Notes under the pieces: generated by a model
The model's input: only the letters and a program-made list of their open reading frames with translations
Database searches by the model: none
Told to the model about the DNA's origin: nothing
Translations under genes and position numbers: made by a program
Assembly (NCBI RefSeq): GCF_020829595.1
Contig: NZ_JAIVFW010000059.1
Location: forward strand, 1-46,143
From: Nostoc sp. CHAB 5844
GTDB taxonomy: Bacteria; Cyanobacteriota; Cyanobacteriia; Cyanobacteriales; Nostocaceae
Length of the DNA: 46,143 nucleotides
Direction of reading: 5' to 3'
Shown: positions 41,836 through 46,143 of the stretch, piece by piece
Position numbering within the stretch: the stretch's first letter is position 1
How the letters are laid out: each line of letters starts with the position of its first letter

Positions 41836-42927
41836 ATGAAAAGAATAGAAGTCGAACAAAGAAGCATATTGATTGGTTTGGCAGGTAGTCACGGCTATGG
41901 ATTAAATCGTCCTGATTCAGATTTTGATTATCGGGGAGTGTTTATTGCGCCCAAAAGATATTATTTGGGATTTGATAATGTAGAACAAAAAGATGCTGGT
42001 TGGGATGAACCAGGTATATTTCCTTTTATTGATGGTAATAAAGATACAGTTATCTATGAATTAAGAAAAATCCTCCAACTTTTAGCAGGTGCAAACCCTA
42101 ATGTTTTGGAATTGTTGTGGCTGGATAAATATCCTGTTTTAACTGAGGTGGGAAAACATTTAATTAAATACAGAAATCTATTTTTGACTAAGAAAGTTAA
42201 GCATACTTATTCAGGTTATGCTTTTGCTCAAATCAAAAAAATGGAAACTCATCGCAAGTGGTTGTTAAATCCGCCGCAAAAGAAACCATTACCTACTGAT
42301 TTTGGGATAGAAGGTGAAGAACCTTTGAGTAAAGATGAGTTAAATGCTTTTTTAGAATATCTTTATATCTTAATTAGAGGGCGAATTGAGTTTTTAGAGG
42401 AGGCAGAACAATTATATCAATTACTAACAGCAGATATTGATTTTAAAGGTGTGTTAAACCAACATACTTTACCCAATGAAACGTTAGAATATACAGAAAA
42501 GATAACTCATGGTCGCAAGGATTTTATTAGACTGTTACAAAAAAGTCAAAGCTATCAAATTGCTTTAAGAGAATGGAAAGCATATTTATCTTGGCAAGAG
42601 AATCGAAATCCAGTTAGGGCTGAAATGGAAAGACAGTCTGGGTTTGACCTCAAACATGGAATGCACTGCATTAGATTACTCCGCAGTGGTTTAGAAATAT
42701 TGCAGAAAGGAGAGATAATTGTAGACAGAAGAATGGCTGGTGATGTTGATGATTTAAAAGCCATTCTCAAGGGAGAGTATAGTTATGAACAGGTGATGAA
42801 GATGGCAGAGGATTTAATTGCACAAATGGATGTTGTTTATGAGCAATCTACTTTGCCTTCTAAACCTGACTTGGAGCAAATTAATGAATTGTGTATAGAA
42901 CTAGTAGAAATGCAAGGATGGAATTAG
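41836..42927 (+). CDS. RlaP-like nucleotidyltransferase
   Basis: The 363-residue protein opens with the polymerase-beta nucleotidyltransferase motif LAGSHGYGLNRPDSDFDYRG (the GS...D-x-D metal site), then FIAPKRYYLG, KDTVIYELRKILQLLAGANP, VLELLW and further helical segments. This is the RlaP/PF10127 pattern; such proteins are predicted RNA-repair-associated nucleotidyltransferases, though most cyanobacterial copies have no RNA ligase next to them, as here. The two Asp are intact, so it should be active. ATG start 41836, plus-strand singleton. Confidence 0.82.
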   Translation: MKRIEVEQRSILIGLAGSHGYGLNRPDSDFDYRGVFIAPKRYYLGFDNVEQKDAGWDEPGIFPFIDGNKDTVIYELRKILQLLAGANPNVLELLWLDKYPVLTEVGKHLIKYRNLFLTKKVKHTYSGYAFAQIKKMETHRKWLLNPPQKKPLPTDFGIEGEEPLSKDELNAFLEYLYILIRGRIEFLEEAEQLYQLLTADIDFKGVLNQHTLPNETLEYTEKITHGRKDFIRLLQKSQSYQIALREWKAYLSWQENRNPVRAEMERQSGFDLKHGMHCIRLLRSGLEILQKGEIIVDRRMAGDVDDLKAILKGEYSYEQVMKMAEDLIAQMDVVYEQSTLPSKPDLEQINELCIELVEMQGWN

Positions 42928-43405
42928 TTATTGGTCATTTGTCATTCGTCATTGGTTGATTAACTGTCTGGCGCTATGCTATTAACTATTGACCATTAGA
43001 CCTCTTGCATAAATAATTTTTTGTCTCACGCAAAGGCAAGGCAGTGCGTTGGGGAGACAGCACCGTGGTGAGGCAACGCGGTCTTGGGGGTTTCCCCCAT
43101 GAGCGATTGCCGAAAGGCTCTGCCACGCCAGTTGCTACAACGCTTGGAACCCCCCTTCGGGTGACGCTCAAGAGCGTCGAAGATCGCTGCGCTAACGCAG
43201 TTGCGTGACTGTCGGCAAAGCCGCCCAACGGACTCTCACCGCAACGCACTGGCTCGACTTGAGGTGACTGTCGTCGGGTTTCCCGACAGTCACGCGACTG
43301 CCGCGCAAAGGCAGCCACCTCCGTGCGGGGGTTCCCCCCGTTGAGGAGAGTGGCGCAAAGAAGAAGGCGAAAACAAGGGCTTTTGCAAGAGGTCTATTGA
43401 CCAAT
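42928..43405. other. Intergenic region dominated by an inverted-repeat element
   Basis: After the nucleotidyltransferase stop there is a short repeat patch (TTGGTCATTTGTCATTCGTC, and CATTTGT/CATTGAC pieces) and then the 400-bp element described next. No gene is supported. Confidence 0.5.
42997..43396. mobile_element. 400-bp inverted-repeat element, GC-rich and composite
   Basis: The ends TAGACCTCTTGCA and TGCAAGAGGTCTA are perfect 13-bp inverted copies, in the non-autonomous form widespread in Nostocales. The interior is far more GC-rich than the flanks and is packed with palindromic pieces, for example GACTGTCGTCGGGTTTCCCG and GGGGGTTTCCCCC-like. No transposase frame is present. The antisense ORF-like frames (42986-43318, 43192-43458) are repeat-driven. 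Confidence 0.7.
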
Positions 43406-43693
43406 TTAAAGAAAATCAATGAAACCGTAGAGGCTAACTGCAAGCAATAATAATGCAATGAGGCGAGAAACTCGTGTTTGGGGTGAGGGTGCGATCGCTT
43501 CTCGAACTAACATAGAAATAGATGCTCCAATTGCATAACTGAGACATAAGAGCATATAAGGTAATTGTTGTGTAACTCCCCAAATACCCAACAGTAATAC
43601 TGTCAGAATTAGCATCACAAACTCAACAAAATGGGCTGGGTCGTATTGGCTAGACAAAATTAGACTGTTTAACCAAAAGCGCCAAAATCTCAT
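43406..43693 (-). CDS. Small membrane protein, unknown
   Basis: The 95-residue product has three hydrophobic stretches (about residues 25-43 FVMLILTVLLLGIW, 46-62 LPYMLLCLSYAIGASI and 77-93 RLIALLLLAVSLYG) and a conserved-looking N terminus MRFWRFWLNSLILSSQYDPA. It looks like a cyanobacterial integral membrane protein of unknown role. Start ATG 43693. It ends close to the 400-bp inverted-repeat element. Confidence 0.6.
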   Translation of the reverse strand: MRFWRFWLNSLILSSQYDPAHFVEFVMLILTVLLLGIWGVTQQLPYMLLCLSYAIGASISMLVREAIAPSPQTRVSRLIALLLLAVSLYGFIDFL

Positions 43694-43905
43694 ATTTAAT
43701 AAAAAGGAGTCAGAAGACAGAATTCAGAATTCAGAATACTCTACCCACAAGAGGCATTAGTTTTGATTACGAAAAATATTTATTTTAGTTTTGCCCACAA
43801 GGGGCAAGGTTTTAAACCAATATTCATCACCCACTCGTACAGGATTCATGACTTTATTCTGACTCCTGAGTTGTGAATTTATCTTGGTAATCAAGATGAA
43901 TTTCA

Positions 43906-43925
43906 GGGCGCAAGGCTACGCGCCC
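43906..43925 (-). terminator. GC hairpin downstream of chlI
   Basis: GGGCGC and GCGCCC pair around an 8-nt loop 24 bases beyond the chlI stop. The T-tract after it on the minus strand is weak, so it is a terminator candidate only. Confidence 0.4.
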
Positions 43926-43948
43926 CTAATTTTTACTTTCAGTAGAAA

Positions 43949-45073
43949 TTAGCGCACACCCGTTTTAATTTGTCCTGTGCCGTTTTTCTTGGCTGAATCT
44001 TCTTCTGGCAACTCTACACCAAAAACGCGAGCAAAAGCTTTTTCAACTTTGTAGCCAGAATCAATGGACTCTAGGGGGTCTTTCCGCAACCTGTGACGTA
44101 GACATAAAGTTATCACGCGCCGGATATCATCAAGGGTGACTTCGGTACGTCCTTCAAATGCGGCTAATGCTTTGGCTGCACGGTTGGTAACAATATCACC
44201 TCGCAAACCATCCACATCTAACTCCGAACAAACTTCCGAAATTTTCACCCGCAGGTCATAGTCAATTTTGACTTCTGGTAACAGATTTTGGGCATTGACC
44301 ACTTTCTGCTGTAGTGCTTCTTGTTCAGTTTTGTGCTGTTCCAAAAATTGAGGCGGATTTTGATCAAATTCCGAGCGTTGTTCAACTATCTGCACCCGCA
44401 AGGCTGGTTCTTTGACAGTGTGAATTTCGGCGTGCATCCCAAAACGGTCGAGTAACTGGGGACGCAATTCACCTTCTTCCGGGTTTCCAGAACCAACAAG
44501 CACAAACCGCGCTGGGTGACGAATAGAAATACCTTCCCGTTCTACAGTATTCCAGCCACTAGCAGCTGAGTCGAGTAACACGTCTACGAGGTGGTCATCT
44601 AGTAAGTTGACTTCATCCACGTAAAGAATGCCTCGGTTAGCTTTCGCCAGCAGTCCTGGTTCAAAGGCTTTCACACCCTCAGACAAAGCTTTCTCAATAT
44701 CGATAGTACCGCAAACTCGGTCTTCTGTAGCTCCCAATGGCAGGTCTACCATTTGGACTTTCCTGTGGTCTAAGGGAATATCCGCACCTTGGTCTAGCTT
44801 TTGGCGAACTTCATCGCTCATCAGGTCGGGGTCGCTGGGGTGACTGTTGAAGGGGTCATTAGCAACTACAGGGATTTCTGGCAACAAATCCGCTAACGCC
44901 CGGATAGTTGTTGTCTTGCCGGTGCCGCGATCGCCCATAATCATTACACCACCAATTTTGGGATCAATCACGTTCAACAGCAGCGCCAGTTTCATTTCTT
45001 CCTGGCCTACAATTGCCGTAAATGGAAATACCACGCGACGCACACTTGCCGTGGATTGAGCAGTTGGAGTCAC
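43949..45073 (-). CDS. chlI: Magnesium chelatase subunit I
   Basis: ChlI is the AAA+ ATPase that drives Mg2+ insertion into protoporphyrin IX by ChlH/ChlD, the first committed step of chlorophyll synthesis. Visible: [20 protein letters not shown], Walker [10 protein letters not shown], the AAA+ arginine/insertion [20 protein letters not shown], Walker [14 protein letters not shown], sensor [19 protein letters not shown], and the C-terminal helical lid. The length of 374 is normal. ATG start 45073. The pathway starts at HemL (6180-7478). Confidence 0.97.
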   Translation of the reverse strand: MTPTAQSTASVRRVVFPFTAIVGQEEMKLALLLNVIDPKIGGVMIMGDRGTGKTTTIRALADLLPEIPVVANDPFNSHPSDPDLMSDEVRQKLDQGADIPLDHRKVQMVDLPLGATEDRVCGTIDIEKALSEGVKAFEPGLLAKANRGILYVDEVNLLDDHLVDVLLDSAASGWNTVEREGISIRHPARFVLVGSGNPEEGELRPQLLDRFGMHAEIHTVKEPALRVQIVEQRSEFDQNPPQFLEQHKTEQEALQQKVVNAQNLLPEVKIDYDLRVKISEVCSELDVDGLRGDIVTNRAAKALAAFEGRTEVTLDDIRRVITLCLRHRLRKDPLESIDSGYKVEKAFARVFGVELPEEDSAKKNGTGQIKTGVR

Positions 45074-45222
45074 TAAATTACCTTAATAATATTTTTTTAT
45101 TACAGTTCTTTATTGTGCCACAGTTAGGGGCGGGGGAGCAGGGAGTAGCCAGTAGTGTATTTATGAAAAAACTCTGCGAACCTTCGCGTTTTCCTTTGCG
45201 CTCCTCTGCGTTTCAAAATTGA
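45074..45222. other. Intergenic region between chlI and the Uma2 gene
   Basis: A short spacer of ~150 bases with a GGGGCGGGGGAGC stretch and no gene. It holds the chlI promoter region on the minus strand. Confidence 0.35.
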
Positions 45223-45969
45223 CTAATTCGGCAATTGGTCAGGGTTAATTCCTAATGCTCTTAACTGTGCTGCTAACTGTTCTGCGCGTTGTTCGGCAGT
45301 TTGGGCGCGTTGTTCGGCAGTTTGGGCGCGTTGTTCGGCAGTTTGAGCGCGTTCTGCACCAGTTGGCAATATTTTGCCCTCCTTATCACACCAACGCAGC
45401 CAGATATCTTGTTTACCTTCAAAAACACCTTCCCAGAGAGTAAGTCCTAAACCAACTTCTTCTAGCCAAAAAGTTTCCATTTCTACATAATGTCTCACCG
45501 CTAGTTGATAAGTACGAAGTATTGGCTCTCCTAAAAGGAGCAGTGGGTCAAAAACAGCATAATAACCTACTGCCATACGAGCATAATCTTGCAACTTACT
45601 GCCTAGTTCCTTACCTTCGCGGTTAGAGACAATTTCAATCACTACATCAGGAGCTTTACCAAACTCCCAGGTAAAATAAGTCCGATTCTTCTTTTGTTGC
45701 CAGTCATCTGGCATAGTAACATCCAAGCTCAAGAATACATCTGGTACTAAGGGAGGTAAACCAATACTATAGAAAACTCCGACATTAGCAGCTACAATAA
45801 ATCTTTCGGAACCTGTGGGATTATTCCAAGAACTATATAAAACTTCTGTTAACAAACGCTGTTGTTTTTCCGAGCGAAAGTTATCCACAGGTGTATCATC
45901 TTCAATAACGATGTGGCTGATGTCTGGTGCGGGAGCTAGATTATTTGATGATACAGCTTCTTGAACCAT
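45223..45969 (-). CDS. Uma2/DUF820 protein with tandem-repeat coiled-coil tail
   Basis: Residues ~1-175 are a Uma2 fold: PPLVPDVFLSLDVTMPDDW, YFTWEFGKAPDVVIEIVSNR, ELGSKLQDYARMAVGYYAVF and DPLLLLG. The C-terminal ~40 residues are a low-complexity coiled coil with three near-identical 7-residue units AQTAEQR, encoded by a 21-bp DNA repeat (45284-45346), ending AEQLAAQLRALGINPDQLPN. Repeat number can change by slippage and would alter coiled-coil length without changing frame. ATG start 45969. Catalytic Asp/Glu appear present, and activity is unproven. Confidence 0.88.
   Translation of the reverse strand: MVQEAVSSNNLAPAPDISHIVIEDDTPVDNFRSEKQQRLLTEVLYSSWNNPTGSERFIVAANVGVFYSIGLPPLVPDVFLSLDVTMPDDWQQKKNRTYFTWEFGKAPDVVIEIVSNREGKELGSKLQDYARMAVGYYAVFDPLLLLGEPILRTYQLAVRHYVEMETFWLEEVGLGLTLWEGVFEGKQDIWLRWCDKEGKILPTGAERAQTAEQRAQTAEQRAQTAEQRAEQLAAQLRALGINPDQLPN
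45284..45346. repeat. Three-copy 21-bp tandem repeat in a coding region
   Basis: GCGCGTTGTTCGGCAGTTTGG occurs three times head to tail (third copy with one change, GTTTGAG). Each unit encodes the heptad AQTAEQR on the minus strand. Confidence 0.9.
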
Positions 45970-46086
45970 ATAAAGCGATCGCCTCCTCCATGCGGTTGCC
46001 TTTTCTATACTTTAATAGAATCCCCGTGCGACTCGTTGTAAGCGAATCACGGGATAATACCCGCCATCGACTCAACCAGAGAGTGA

Positions 46087-46143
46087 CTAATCCTCAACAA
46101 TGTCATCAGGGTCAACAACAGGCTGAGAGCGAACGACAAAGCC
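46087..46143 (-). CDS. C-terminal end of an unidentified protein (cut by window edge)
   Basis: A minus-strand frame enters from the right edge and ends at TAG 46087-46089, encoding FVVRSQPVVDPDDIVED after a Gly. Only 18 residues are visible, too few to assign a family. The spacer to the Uma2 gene holds the Uma2 promoter. Confidence 0.35.
   Translation of the reverse strand, partial: GFVVRSQPVVDPDDIVED

Noticed and set aside
41655-41867. Minus-strand 70-codon frame upstream of the nucleotidyltransferase
   Set aside because: It runs over the start of a well-supported plus-strand gene and has no domain pattern.
42986-43458. Two minus-strand frames inside the 400-bp element
   Set aside because: They are driven by GC-rich repeat sequence, not by a gene.
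1-46143. CRISPR arrays, tRNA, rRNA and riboswitches
   Set aside because: No regularly spaced direct repeats, tRNA cloverleaf signature or rRNA sequence was seen on either strand by eye; a covariance search was not possible.

Overview
The window is a piece of a filamentous, heterocyst-type cyanobacterial chromosome (Nostocales, Nostoc/Anabaena-like). The evidence is the photosystem I gene psaM, chlI and hemL for chlorophyll and tetrapyrrole synthesis, several cyanobacteria-only small families (CPP1-like, DUF2811, DUF3134, Ssl1498 family), many copies of the HIP1 octamer GCGATCGC, and heptanucleotide short tandem repeats (near 7480, 16527, 16580 and 24846) typical of heterocystous species. No rRNA, tRNA or CRISPR array was found.

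Layout, left to right. 1-5.8 kb: tail of an IS630-like transposase, a TrpC-family synthase lacking one classical lysine, a HAD hydrolase, a CPP1-like membrane protein, an OmpR-type response regulator, a DUF2811 protein and hisIE, with a helically phased set of DnaA-box-like sites between the last two. 5.8-11 kb: ChaB-like protein, hemL, a wrecked metallothionein gene that still has an SmtB-type operator, an SpkB-like Ser/Thr kinase with a pentapeptide tail and an FHA protein. 11-16.5 kb: DNA repair genes recA (with a LexA-like box), xseA-xseB and ruvA, mixed with a decayed Rpn/DUF2887 nuclease, a DUF433/DUF5615 toxin-antitoxin remnant, a MITE and sucrose-phosphate phosphatase. 16.5-19.9 kb: HAD/beta-phosphoglucomutase-like protein, NagB and small unknowns. 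19.9-24.9 kb: a sensory block in which a His-rich lipoprotein diverges from an ethylene-receptor-type histidine kinase (5' end broken at a poly-T run), followed by a receiver-PAS-kinase hybrid. 24.9-33 kb: MATE exporter, DUF3134, psaM, a ribulokinase-like FGGY kinase, a PEP-CTERM protein, a TerB-like protein, an exported unknown, an Ssl1498-family light-harvesting-like protein, a Uma2 nuclease and an N-acylglucosamine 2-epimerase.

33-37.9 kb is the most unusual accessory stretch. It holds an aspartyl/asparaginyl beta-hydroxylase-like protein, a dihydropyrimidinase-type amidohydrolase with all metal ligands, and a maleate-isomerase-family protein lacking both catalytic cysteines. A Panacea antitoxin with an overlapping candidate toxin, a MITE and a gene stopped by an in-frame TGA lie between the last two. 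37.9-46.1 kb: hisS, a lipocalin-like protein, aroA with altered PEP/glyphosate-site residues, an RlaP-like nucleotidyltransferase, a 400-bp GC-rich inverted-repeat element, a small membrane protein, chlI and a Uma2 protein with a tandem-repeat coiled-coil tail.

Most genes are single transcription units. The tightly coupled pairs are xseA/xseB, spp/ruvA, DUF433/DUF5615 and the Panacea pair. All function calls come from reading motifs by eye; no database search was run.
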